Shown piece after piece: positions 8,349 through 16,860 of a stretch of DNA of 64,000 bases (the first letter of the stretch is position 1; the number at the start of each line of letters is the position of its first letter). Below the pieces are notes generated by a model, which had not been told where the DNA came from, did no database searches, and saw only the letters and a program-made list of their open reading frames with translations. This DNA comes from Labrys sedimenti (GTDB lineage Bacteria; Pseudomonadota; Alphaproteobacteria; Rhizobiales; Labraceae), in NCBI RefSeq assembly GCF_034424805.1, contig NZ_JAXOUF010000015.1, positions 50,047 to 114,046 on the forward strand, given 5' to 3'. Both the position numbers and the translations under genes were made by a program.

Positions 8349-10055
8349 ATGGCAAGAATTTCACGGCGTGACTATGCAGATGCCTACGGCCCCACCACAG
8401 GCGATATGGTTCGTCTCGGCGATACCTCCTTGCTGGCCGAGATCGAGCATGACTACACCGTCTATGGCGAGGAACTCACCACCGGCGCTGGCAAGGTCAT
8501 GCGCGACGGCGAGGGCCTGCAGACCACCGGCACCGCTGCCTCCGGTGCACTCGATTCCGTCATTCACAATGCAACCATCATCGATGCCGTCCTCGGTATC
8601 GTGAAGGCGGATATCGGTATTCGCGACGGTCGTATCGCCGGTGTCGGCAAGGCGGGCAATCCGGACATCATGGCGGGCGTCGATCCTGCCTTGCGCACTG
8701 GCCCCAACACAACGATGTACCATGGCGAGCACGTGATCGTGACCGCCGGCGCCATCGAGGCCCATGCGCATTTCCTGTCGCCGCAGCAATGCGAGCATGC
8801 GCTGGCCGGCGGGACGACGACCATGATCGGCATGTCGCCGGGGCCGCATTTCGACACCAGTTGCGCGGGTCCCAATGTCCTAGGGCAGCTTATCCAGGCG
8901 GTCGATCATTCCTGCTTGAATTTCGGTTTCCTGGGACGGGGGGCTTCTGACCCTGGCGCAGTGGAGGAATCGGTGGCGGGCGGCGCTCTGGGCGTGAAGA
9001 TCCATGAAGATCTGGGCGCCTCGGCCGCCGTGATCGACGGATCGCTGGTCGCGGCCGATCGACATGATTTCTCGGTCAACGTCCATACCGACACAATCAA
9101 CGAATTCGGCTTTTGCGAGGACACCCTGCGCGCAATCGCCGGCCGCACGGTGCACATGTTCCATACCGAGGGCGCGGGTGGTGGCCATGCGCCCGATCTG
9201 CTCGTGGTCAACGGCCAGCCCAACGTGTTGCCGTCCTCCACCAATCCCACCAATCCTTTCACCGCCTATGCCCTCAACGAAGGCGTTCCCATGACCATGC
9301 TGGCCCACGCCATGAACTGGCGGCTGGCCGAAGATCTTGCTTTCGCCGAATCCCGTATCCGGCCGCAAAGCATGGCGGCTGAAGATTTCCTGCACGACAT
9401 GGGTGCGATCTCGATCTTCGCGACCGACAGCCAAGGAATGGGAAGGCTTGCCGAGAACGTCGCAAAATGCTGGCAGCTCGCCTGCGTGATGAAGCGGCGG
9501 GCCGGGCGCTTGCCGGAGGAGACCACGGCGCGTGCCGACAATGAGCGGATCAAGCGCTACATCGCCAAGTTGACCATCAATCCGGCGATCGCCGCAGGCA
9601 TAGACACCCATGTGGGTTCGATCGAACCGGGCAAGATGGCTGATCTCGTCTTCTGGTCTCGCGCTTCCTTCGGCATCAAGCCACGCTTGGTGATGAAGAG
9701 CGGCTTCGTGGCCTGGGCCGCGATGGGGGACGGCAATGCGAGCCAGATCGACAGCGAGCCGATCATACAGCGCCCCATGTGGGGGAACACCGGCGCGTCG
9801 CCTCGACATCTCGGGGTGACCTTCGTATCCCGCCTCGCTTTGGAGGCCGATGTCCATCGCAAGCTGGAGGTCGCCAAGGCATTCGTGCCGATCCGCTCGG
9901 TGCGGGCCCTCACAAAGCGCGACCTCGTGCGCAACGATGCGTTGCCTCGCATCGAAGTCGATCCAAATACATTCGAGGTCCGGGCGGACGGGAAACGCCT
10001 GACCTGCGAGCCGACCCCGATCGTGCCGCTCAACCGGAGATATATGCTGCGATGA
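8349..10055 (+). CDS. ureC: Urease alpha-subunit-like hydrolase UreC with atypical active-site flap (first operon)
   Basis: This 568-residue protein starts at the ATG at 8349, preceded by AGGCGGA, and begins with the conserved RRDYADAYGPTTGDMVRLGDT. By-eye alignment to Klebsiella UreC finds the nickel ligands: HAH (His134/136), the carbamylated lysine in VKIHED (Lys217, His219), VHTDT (His246), FHTEGAGGGHAPD (His272) and TDSQGMGR (Asp360). The mobile flap reads MLAHAM where canonical enzymes have MVCHHL, so Cys319 becomes Ala, His321 becomes Ala and catalytic His320 stays. HEDWG is also changed to HEDLG. It should therefore still hold two nickel ions, but substrate preference may differ from urea. 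The stop overlaps ureG (ATGA). Confidence 0.87.
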   Translation: MARISRRDYADAYGPTTGDMVRLGDTSLLAEIEHDYTVYGEELTTGAGKVMRDGEGLQTTGTAASGALDSVIHNATIIDAVLGIVKADIGIRDGRIAGVGKAGNPDIMAGVDPALRTGPNTTMYHGEHVIVTAGAIEAHAHFLSPQQCEHALAGGTTTMIGMSPGPHFDTSCAGPNVLGQLIQAVDHSCLNFGFLGRGASDPGAVEESVAGGALGVKIHEDLGASAAVIDGSLVAADRHDFSVNVHTDTINEFGFCEDTLRAIAGRTVHMFHTEGAGGGHAPDLLVVNGQPNVLPSSTNPTNPFTAYALNEGVPMTMLAHAMNWRLAEDLAFAESRIRPQSMAAEDFLHDMGAISIFATDSQGMGRLAENVAKCWQLACVMKRRAGRLPEETTARADNERIKRYIAKLTINPAIAAGIDTHVGSIEPGKMADLVFWSRASFGIKPRLVMKSGFVAWAAMGDGNASQIDSEPIIQRPMWGNTGASPRHLGVTFVSRLALEADVHRKLEVAKAFVPIRSVRALTKRDLVRNDALPRIEVDPNTFEVRADGKRLTCEPTPIVPLNRRYMLR

Positions 10056-10672
10056 GTACAAGGGGCGCCGCGAGAGTCGGCATCGGCGGGCCGGTCGGCT
10101 CGGGCAAGACGGCGCTGTTGGAGTGCCTGGTTCCGACACTGCTCCGCCGTGGGCTCGAAGTGGCCGTGATCACGAACGATCTCGTCACCCAGGAGGATGC
10201 CGAGCGCTTGCGTCGCACGGGCATTCTGGCACGGGAACGGATCCTGGCCGTGGAGGCCGGGGCCTGCCCGCACACCGTGATCCGCGAGGATCCGACGCTC
10301 AACATGGAAGCCGCCGATAGCCTGGATCGCGCCTTCCCGGGTCTCGATCTCATTCTGATCGAGAGTGGTGGCGACAACCTTGCCTCAACATTCTCGCTCG
10401 ATCTCGTCGATTATTGGCTGTTTGTCATCGACGTCGCCGGGGGCGATGACATCCCGCGCAAACGCGGTCCCGGTGTGGTGCAGTCCGATCTTCTGATCGT
10501 CAACAAGGTCGATCTCCATCCCCATGTCGGGGTCGATCTGCCGTGCATGATCGCAGAAGCGCGCACTGTGCGTGGCGATCGCATGGTCCTGTGCACCAAC
10601 TGCCGCACCGGGGAAGGCATAGATGCCGTTGCCGATGCGATCGGCAATGCCGTGCTGAGCCGCGAGCCTTGA
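10052..10672 (+). CDS. ureG: Urease accessory GTPase UreG (first urease operon)
   Basis: This 206-residue SIMIBI GTPase has the P-loop GIGGPVGSGKTAL near residue 8, the metal-binding CPH motif in VEAGACPHTVIRED, the ESGGDNL segment and the guanine-specificity motif NKVD. It dimerises on nickel and GTP and delivers nickel to the UreDF-apourease complex. The start ATG overlaps the ureC stop, which fixes it although the frame is open upstream. Confidence 0.9.
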   Translation: MSTRGAARVGIGGPVGSGKTALLECLVPTLLRRGLEVAVITNDLVTQEDAERLRRTGILARERILAVEAGACPHTVIREDPTLNMEAADSLDRAFPGLDLILIESGGDNLASTFSLDLVDYWLFVIDVAGGDDIPRKRGPGVVQSDLLIVNKVDLHPHVGVDLPCMIAEARTVRGDRMVLCTNCRTGEGIDAVADAIGNAVLSREP

Positions 10673-11499
10673 ACACCCCCGAACGCCGACCGGCTCAGCT
10701 CGATCTTGCCTTCGTCCGGGCGATCGATGGACGCACGGTCCTCGCATCCCGGGCGGTGTCCTATCCATATTGCGTTACAGCCCCGCTGCGCACTGCAGCG
10801 ACGAAGACGGCGGCGCGCCTCATCCTGCAGTCGTCCTCCGGTGGTCTCTATGCCGGGGAAGGCCTGGCCCAGGCGATAACAGCCGGGCCACAGTCCCGCG
10901 TCGCCATCGAATGCCCGGCCGCGACCGTCGTACATGGGATGAAACCGACGCTGCAGGCCCGGCAGATTCTAGGCATTGCCGTTAGCCGTGGTGGCCAACT
11001 GCGCTATTTGTCTCGCCCACTGATCTTTTTTCCCGATGCCGCGCTGGAACAACGGGTTGTGTTGCGCGCGGCAGCCGATGCGACGATCCTCTATCGCGAG
11101 GGTTTTTACCTGCATGATGCCCGCGGGGGTGACCGGGCATTCCGCCAGTTCCAAAGCTCTACACAGGTGCTGGATGAGAATGGCGCCTTGCTGGCGCTCG
11201 ACCGGACCGTGGTTGAAGGAGCCCAAATTATCGCCGGCATTCCAGGCATAGGTGGAGCTTTTCGTGCCTTCGGATCGATATACCTCATCCGATCCTTGGA
11301 CGAGGCCGACATCCTGCAGGTCAAGGGCGCGCTCATGGCTCATTTCGCCGGTTCGTCCTCGATCTATGCCTCGGCCAGTGCGCTGCGGCGTGGGTGCGGG
11401 CTCCTGGTTCGTGTGGCGGCTCGTGACGGCGGCGCACTTGCCGATGCTCTGGAAGAGATCACGGCTCGTCTGGCGAATGTCTTTCTGGAACGCGATTGA
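10669..11499 (+). CDS. ureD: Urease accessory protein UreD/UreH (first urease operon)
   Basis: This 276-residue scaffold protein is recognised by the LQSSSGGLYAGEGLA segment and the FFPDAALEQ stretch, both typical of UreD. It binds apourease and, with UreF, channels nickel from UreG. I placed the start at a TTG overlapping the ureG TGA, giving MNTPERRPAQLDLAF. It is the last gene of the first cluster and is followed by about 250 bases before a convergent gene. Confidence 0.84.
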   Translation: MNTPERRPAQLDLAFVRAIDGRTVLASRAVSYPYCVTAPLRTAATKTAARLILQSSSGGLYAGEGLAQAITAGPQSRVAIECPAATVVHGMKPTLQARQILGIAVSRGGQLRYLSRPLIFFPDAALEQRVVLRAAADATILYREGFYLHDARGGDRAFRQFQSSTQVLDENGALLALDRTVVEGAQIIAGIPGIGGAFRAFGSIYLIRSLDEADILQVKGALMAHFAGSSSIYASASALRRGCGLLVRVAARDGGALADALEEITARLANVFLERD

Positions 11500-11751
11500 C
11501 CGGTCGCAGCGATCAAAACAGCGCTATCGTCAATCGAAGGTGAGCTGCTTTATCTGTTCGTCGACACTTTAACCATTAGAGCACCTGCACAACCGCCAGG
11601 AGGTACAAGCACGCAGGAGGCCGCGCTTGCCATGGCGTAGCGTAAAGCCGTCACCGCCGCTTGAAGATACGAGGAGGTGCACAATTCGTTCTCGGTGCAC
11701 ATCGACGGTAACGTGGCGACGTCTTGAAGGGGTATGACTCGGGGGATATTA
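11500..11751. other. Convergent intergenic region after ureD
   Basis: About 250 bases separate ureD from the 3' end of the convergent bestrophin gene. I see no gene and no clear hairpin with a T-run; termination of the first urease operon is not visible. Confidence 0.4.
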
Positions 11752-12648
11752 TTACATGAGTATGTTTCGGTGCGGTTTGATCGCGGCGGGGAGGTCATCA
11801 TTTCCGACGAGTGCGAGCATTTCCCGTTCGATCGTCCGCTTCAAGGCATCCAGCGGCAACGCGTTCGGCTCCAGGCCGAACGGTTCCTCGAGTTGGTGGC
11901 CGAGAGCGTCAAGGCCGAAGAAGGTGTAGGCGACGAGCAGAACCGGAAGCAATGTCCACCAATCCAGCGTACCGGCGAGGGCGAATGGCAGTGTCACACA
12001 AAAGACGAGAGCCGTTCGGTGCAGCAGCAAGGAATACGCAAAAGGAACTGGTGTGTAGGCGATGCGCTCGCACTCGCCCTGCACCTCGGTCAGGGCGCTG
12101 ATCTGCTGTTCGATGACCAAGTAGTGAATTGGATCTATCCGCCCCCTATGCATGAGCGTCAGACAATATTTGCCAATCTGGTCAAGGACGGCATTCGTCA
12201 GATTGGGATTGTTCGAGGCGGTGCGAAGATCGAACCAGCGCGTGATGGCCCTCAACTCATCTTGACCCCGCAGATGGGCGGCAAGCCCCGCGGAGAAAGC
12301 GCGTAGTCCCCGGAGCAGGAAGCGCCGGTCATCCGCCTCCAGTGTGGATGTCTGGCGCGCGAGCGATCGACAGGCGATGATCAGTTCACCCCAGAGCCTG
12401 CGTCCCTCCCACCAGCGGGCGTAGCAGGCATTGTTTCGAAAGCTCATGAACACAGACAGGGCGATGCCGATCAGGGTGAAGGGAATGGCACTGATCCGCG
12501 TAAAGATGCCCGGATGCTCCTGTGCCGCATAAATCGCCAGCACGCTGATGAGTGCGATTGCGAGGAGACGGGGCGCTATGCGTGGCGAGATGGAGCCGTT
12601 GACGGCAAATAGAATGTCCCGGAAGCCGGGCTTTGAGCGCAAGATCAT
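11752..12648 (-). CDS. Bestrophin-family anion channel-like membrane protein
   Basis: This 298-residue protein shows the bestrophin/UPF0187 (YneE-like) layout: two N-terminal membrane helices, the FRNNACYARWWEGRRLWGEL motif after helix 2, a long cytoplasmic helical domain, then two more hydrophobic helices and the conserved GxEPFGxExNxLPLDxL end. Bacterial homologues form pentameric ion channels. The gene runs opposite to its neighbours and is likely its own unit. The role here is unknown; ion or acid-stress homeostasis would suit the adjacent stress island. Confidence 0.82.
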   Translation of the reverse strand: MILRSKPGFRDILFAVNGSISPRIAPRLLAIALISVLAIYAAQEHPGIFTRISAIPFTLIGIALSVFMSFRNNACYARWWEGRRLWGELIIACRSLARQTSTLEADDRRFLLRGLRAFSAGLAAHLRGQDELRAITRWFDLRTASNNPNLTNAVLDQIGKYCLTLMHRGRIDPIHYLVIEQQISALTEVQGECERIAYTPVPFAYSLLLHRTALVFCVTLPFALAGTLDWWTLLPVLLVAYTFFGLDALGHQLEEPFGLEPNALPLDALKRTIEREMLALVGNDDLPAAIKPHRNILM

Positions 12649-12986
12649 GCAGCCGTCCCTGTCATCGCTATCCCCTCTTTGCGCAGGCGCCGACCTGCAG
12701 GCCTAGATGCCGTCGATCTCGGGCAGCGCGACGCTTTCGAGAAAATGGCCTCGGTCGAAATGGCCATTGCAGCGAACGAAGCCTGCGGCTCCCCGATCCT
12801 GGGCGGTTGTTCTGAAGGCATCATTTATGCCACTTCCCGGCCGGACGACACATCAATGACTTGGCGCCGAAGATCCCTGATTTCTTGGACATTTTGTTCG
12901 TTCTAAATGGACAAAATGTCTATATATTTCAAATAGATAGAGTGTTTTACTATGTGCTCGACAGTTTCTGCGGAGCGGTTTCGAGC
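12649..12986. promoter_or_regulatory. Divergent promoter region with paired GGACA-N3-TGTY sites upstream of the ydeP-like gene
   Basis: This 338-base gap between divergent genes has no convincing gene. An AT-rich tract begins near 12880. It holds two copies of one dyad, GGACA-TTT-TGTTC at 12887-12899 and GGACA-AAA-TGTCT at 12909-12921, with centres 22 bases apart. They also make a longer perfect palindrome with 10-bp arms (GACATTTTGT at 12888-12897, ACAAAATGTC at 12911-12920). The same paired dyad precedes the sigma-54 promoter of dnaK. The second site lies only about 65 bases before the start codon, and no -24/-12 element is visible downstream of it. Confidence 0.6.
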
Positions 12987-15254
12987 ATGGCCGACAACAA
13001 GCCTCAATATAAGACATACCATCATCCGGCAGGGGGCTGGGGCGCTGCTGCAGCGACTGCCAAGGTGCTGCTGGAGCAGAGCGTCATCACCAAGGGGTCG
13101 CGCGCGCTGCTCGCCATGAACCAGCCTGGCGGCTTCAAATGCCCCAGTTGCGCCTTTCCCGATCCCGACCACAAGAAGACTCTCGAATTCTGCGAGAACG
13201 GCGCCAAGGCGCTGGCCTTCGAGGCGACCAAGCGAAGGATCACGCGGGAGTTCTTCGAAAGGCACAGCGTGTCGGAACTCATGGAGCAGTCGGATTACTG
13301 GCTCGAAATGCAGGGCCGGCTGACCGAACCCATGCGCTACGATGCGGCATCCGACCGCTATGTCCCCTGTGACTGGGAGGCCGCCTTCACGCTGATCGGC
13401 GATCACCTCAAGGCGCTCGAAAGCCCCCATCAGGCGGAATTCTACACCTCGGGGCGCACGCCCAACGAGGCCGCCTTCCTGTATTCCATCTTTGTGCGGG
13501 AATTCGGCACCAACAATTTCCCCGACTGTTCGAACATGTGCCACGAGCCGACGAGCCGCGGGCTGCCTGCCTCCATCGGGGTCGGGAAGGGGACGGTGGT
13601 GATGGAGGACTTCGAGCACGCCGAAGCCATCTTTGTCATCGGCCAGAACACCGGCACCAACTCGCCGCGCATGATGACCAATCTGGTCGAGGCGCGAAAA
13701 CGCGGCGTGCCGATCGTGGCCGTCAACCCGATGCCGGAACGGGCGCTGATACGCTTCACCGAGCCGCAGGATGTCGTGCAGATGGCGACATTCGGGTCGA
13801 CTGCGATCGCGAGCGAATTCGTCCATATCCGCATCGGAGGGGATCTGGCGCTGCTCAAGGGCATGATGAAGGTGATCTTCGAGCGCGAGGCGCAGGGCGA
13901 GGCCGTCATCGATACCGATTTCGTCAGCCGGCACACCGTTGGCCTGGAGGCGATCCGCGCCGATGTCATGGCGCAGGAATGGCCGGACATCGTGGCGATC
14001 TCCGGACTGGCGGAAGACCAGATACGCCGTTGCGCCGAAATCTACATTCGTTCGCGCGCAACCATGATCTGCTACGGCATGGGCCTCACCCAGCATCAGG
14101 AAGGGTCGCGCCTGCTCCAGCAGGTCGTCAACCTGCTCCTTCTCCGCGGCAATTTCGGCAAGCCGGGGGCAGGGATCTCACCCATTCGCGGCCATTCGAA
14201 CGTGCAGGGCGACCGCACCGTCGGCATCGATGAAAAACCCTCCCAGGACTATCTGGACCGGGTGCGCGACGTGTTCGGTTTCGAACCGCCCCGCCACCAT
14301 GGCCATCACACGGTCGAATCCGTGGAAGCCATGGAAAAGGGCTCGGCCAAGGTCTTCATCGGGATGGGAGGCAATTTCGTTCGTGCCATTCCCGACACCG
14401 ACAGATCCTATGCGGCGATGCGCAAGCTGGCCCTGACGGTCGGCATCGCCACCAAGCTCAATCGTGGCCATCTCGTTCACGGACGCGATGCGCTGATCCT
14501 GCCCGTCATTTCCCGGTCGGAGGTGATCCATACGGCGGCCGGCGAACAATTCGTGACGATCGAGGACTCCATGTCGAACGTCACAGCCTCGCGCGGCGTG
14601 CTGACGCCCGCCAGCGCCCATCTGCTGCCAGAAGTGGAGATCGTCTGCCGGATGGCCCTGGCAAGCCTGCCCAACAGCAAGGTCGCATGGGCGAGCTACA
14701 TCCACGACTACAATCTCATCCGTGACAAGATTGCCGAAGTCTATCCGGACATCTACGCCGACTTTTCGGAAAAGGTGAAGAATCCCAAGGGCTTTCATCT
14801 CGATGTGCCGCCGCGGCGGCTTGTCTGGCCGACGCCGAACGGCAAGGCGAATTTTCTGCTTCTGCCCGGCCTCGACGTGAATATCCCGGTTGCCGACCCG
14901 TGGATGCTGCGGCTGGCTACGGTCCGCTCGCATGACCAGTTCAACACGACCATCTACAGCAACAATGACCGCTATCGCGGCGTCTACAACGACCGCATGA
15001 TCCTGTTCATGAATGCCGAGGATCGTGCGGCGCGAGGCCTGGACGCGGGCTCTCGCATCGCCTTGGAAACGATCAGCGACGATGGCGTCATGCGTCGCGT
15101 GGAGAGCCTGACGGTGCTGGATTATCCGATGCCCCGCGGGGCCGTGGCGGGATATTACCCCGAGCTCAATCCGCTGCTGCCCCTGGAGTATTACGACAAG
15201 ATCAGCGGAACTCCGGCCGCCAAATCGATACCGGTGCGCGTCGTAGGGACCTAG
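12987..15254 (+). CDS. ydeP: YdeP/FdhF-type molybdopterin oxidoreductase
   Basis: This 755-residue protein matches the size of E. coli YdeP (about 760). An N-terminal KCPSCAFPDP with a later FCENG suggests a small Fe-S binding site. The molybdopterin-binding core follows (FYTSGRTPNEAAFL, DCSNMCHEPTSRG, GQNTGTNSPRM, GNFGKPGAGISPIRGHSNVQGDRT), and a molybdopterin-dinucleotide-binding domain lies at the C-terminus (RGVYNDRMILFMN). YdeP is linked to acid resistance but its substrate is unknown. I chose the ATG at 12987 because upstream in-frame residues are not family-like. It precedes cytochrome bd genes, which suggests electron flow to quinol, though that is inference. Confidence 0.83.
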   Translation: MADNKPQYKTYHHPAGGWGAAAATAKVLLEQSVITKGSRALLAMNQPGGFKCPSCAFPDPDHKKTLEFCENGAKALAFEATKRRITREFFERHSVSELMEQSDYWLEMQGRLTEPMRYDAASDRYVPCDWEAAFTLIGDHLKALESPHQAEFYTSGRTPNEAAFLYSIFVREFGTNNFPDCSNMCHEPTSRGLPASIGVGKGTVVMEDFEHAEAIFVIGQNTGTNSPRMMTNLVEARKRGVPIVAVNPMPERALIRFTEPQDVVQMATFGSTAIASEFVHIRIGGDLALLKGMMKVIFEREAQGEAVIDTDFVSRHTVGLEAIRADVMAQEWPDIVAISGLAEDQIRRCAEIYIRSRATMICYGMGLTQHQEGSRLLQQVVNLLLLRGNFGKPGAGISPIRGHSNVQGDRTVGIDEKPSQDYLDRVRDVFGFEPPRHHGHHTVESVEAMEKGSAKVFIGMGGNFVRAIPDTDRSYAAMRKLALTVGIATKLNRGHLVHGRDALILPVISRSEVIHTAAGEQFVTIEDSMSNVTASRGVLTPASAHLLPEVEIVCRMALASLPNSKVAWASYIHDYNLIRDKIAEVYPDIYADFSEKVKNPKGFHLDVPPRRLVWPTPNGKANFLLLPGLDVNIPVADPWMLRLATVRSHDQFNTTIYSNNDRYRGVYNDRMILFMNAEDRAARGLDAGSRIALETISDDGVMRRVESLTVLDYPMPRGAVAGYYPELNPLLPLEYYDKISGTPAAKSIPVRVVGT

Positions 15255-15280
15255 GGCAAAGGGCGATTTGTCCGGACCGG

Positions 15281-15350
15281 CTTTGTCTCCAGCTCTTTGT
15301 TTCGACGCGTTTTATCAAGCGAAAAGTCTATCGACTTTTCTGGAAGACGG
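15281..15350. repeat. Dispersed palindromic intergenic repeat, copy 1
   Basis: GAAAAGTC-TATC-GACTTTTC at 15321-15340 is a perfect 8-bp palindrome. Its flanks, read on the minus strand (TTCCAG before it, CG then ACGCGTC and AAACAAAGAGCTG after it), match the element at 43328-43384. The layout resembles the widespread rhizobial intergenic palindromes that end in CAAACAAAGAGCT. It sits between the ydeP-like gene and cydA. Confidence 0.6.
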
Positions 15351-15441
15351 TGCGGGCCGTCCCGCATCATCAGGAAAAGCATCCCTGGCGTCAGCCAACC
15401 CCGGGGATGGCATCTTTCGGCTTCTTTGAGGGGAGGGGACG

Positions 15442-16855
15442 TTGCTTGGGCAACTGGATGCGGTGATCTTGGCGCGTGCGCAGTTCGCCTTCACGGTGTC
15501 GTTCCACTTCATCTTTCCAGCGTTTTCCATCGGGCTGGCAAGCTATCTGATGGTGCTGGAGGGGCTGTGGCTCAAGACGGGCAAGGGCGTCTATGCCAAT
15601 CTCTATCGCTACTGGCTGAAGATCTTCGCCGTCGTATTCGGCATGGGCGTCGTGTCGGGCCTGGTCATGTCCTACCAGTTCGGTACGAACTGGTCGGCCT
15701 TCTCGACCAAGGCGGGCCCGATCATCGGCCCGCTCATGGCCTATGAAGTGCTGACCGCCGTCTTCCTGGAGGCCGGCTTCCTCGGTGTGATGCTGTTCGG
15801 CATGAGCAAGGTCGGCCGAGGCCTGCACTTCTTCGCCACCTGCATGGTGGCGCTCGGCACGCTGATCTCGGCGACTTGGATCATCGCCGTGAACAGCTGG
15901 ATGCAGACGCCGGCAGGGTTTGCCGTCAATGCCAGCGGCCAGTTCGTACCGGCAGGGTCCTGGCTGCCGATCATCTTCACGGCCAGCTTTCCCTTCCGTC
16001 TGGTTCATACCGTGATCGCCGCCTATCTCACCACCGCCTTCGTGGTGGGGGGCGTCGGCGCCTGGCACCTGCTCAAGGACCGTGGCAATGCCGGTGCGCG
16101 CAAGATGTTCTCGATGGCCATGTGGATGGCGGCGATCGTGGCGCCCATCCAGATTCTGGCCGGCGATGCCCATGGCTTGAACACGCTGGAGCATCAGCCT
16201 GCCAAGGTGCTGGCCATGGAGGGCGACTACCAGCCCAGCCCCAATGGTGCTCCCCTCGTGTTGTTCGGCCTGCCGGACAACGAGGAAGGGCGCGTGCGCT
16301 ACGAGGTGTCGATACCGCATATCGGTTCGCTGATCCTCAAGCACGATCCCTATGCGCCGCTTCCGGGCCTCACCGATTTTCCGCGGGATCAATGGCCCCC
16401 CCACACCCATCATCTTCTGGTCGTTCCGGATCATGGTGGCGCTGGGCTTCGCCATGCTCGGCATCGGGCTGTGGAGCTTGCTCGCACGCATGCGAGGCAG
16501 GCTCTATGATTGGCGCTGGCTGCATCGCGCCGCCGTTGCCATGGGACCGGCAGGCTTCGTTGCGGTGATCGCGGGCTGGGTGACGACGGAAGTCGGGCGG
16601 CAACCCTTCACGGTCTACGGCCTGCTGCGAACGGCCGAATCCCATTCGCCGCTCGCTGCGCCGGCCGTTGCCGCCTCGCTGATTGCCTTCGCGCTGGTCT
16701 ATTTCAGCGCTTTCGGGGCCGGCACCTATTATCTGTTGCGCCTGATGGCGAAGGCGCCTGGACGTGGCGAGAGCGAGCCACCGAACCTGCCGCAACGCGC
16801 GGCCGGTATCACGCCCGCAGCAAGCGTCGGCGTTCCCCTGCCGGCGAAGGAGTGA
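15442..16855 (+). pseudogene. cydA: Cytochrome bd (CioA-type) oxidase subunit I, frameshifted in a C7 run
   Basis: The N-terminal frame (from a TTG at 15442 after GGGGAGGGGACG) gives DAVILARAQFAFTVSFHFIFPAFSIGLASYL, the classic CydA start with its heme-ligand histidine. It continues through GWMQTPAG-like and LEHQPAK motifs to DFPRDQW. There the frame breaks at a run of seven C (16396-16402). The +1 frame continues perfectly with the C-terminal third (IIFWSFRIMVALGF, GWVTTEVGRQPFTVYG) to 16855. Removing one C restores a protein of about 470 residues with the short Q-loop of cyanide-insensitive oxidases. A sequencing or assembly error is as likely as a true mutation, since cydB is intact. Confidence 0.85.
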
Positions 16856-16860
16856 TCGTG

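Noticed and set aside
12633..12906. Small open frames between the bestrophin and ydeP-like genes
   Set aside because: No family-like sequence or ribosome-binding sites; the region looks like a divergent promoter.
15413..15435. A possible sigma-54 promoter before cydA (TGGCATC...GGCTT)
   Set aside because: The GG-GC spacing is one base short and the -12 part does not match.
16380..16410. Programmed ribosomal frameshifting in cydA
   Set aside because: A C-run error or mutation is simpler; no known programmed site or stimulatory structure is visible and cydA is not known to use one.
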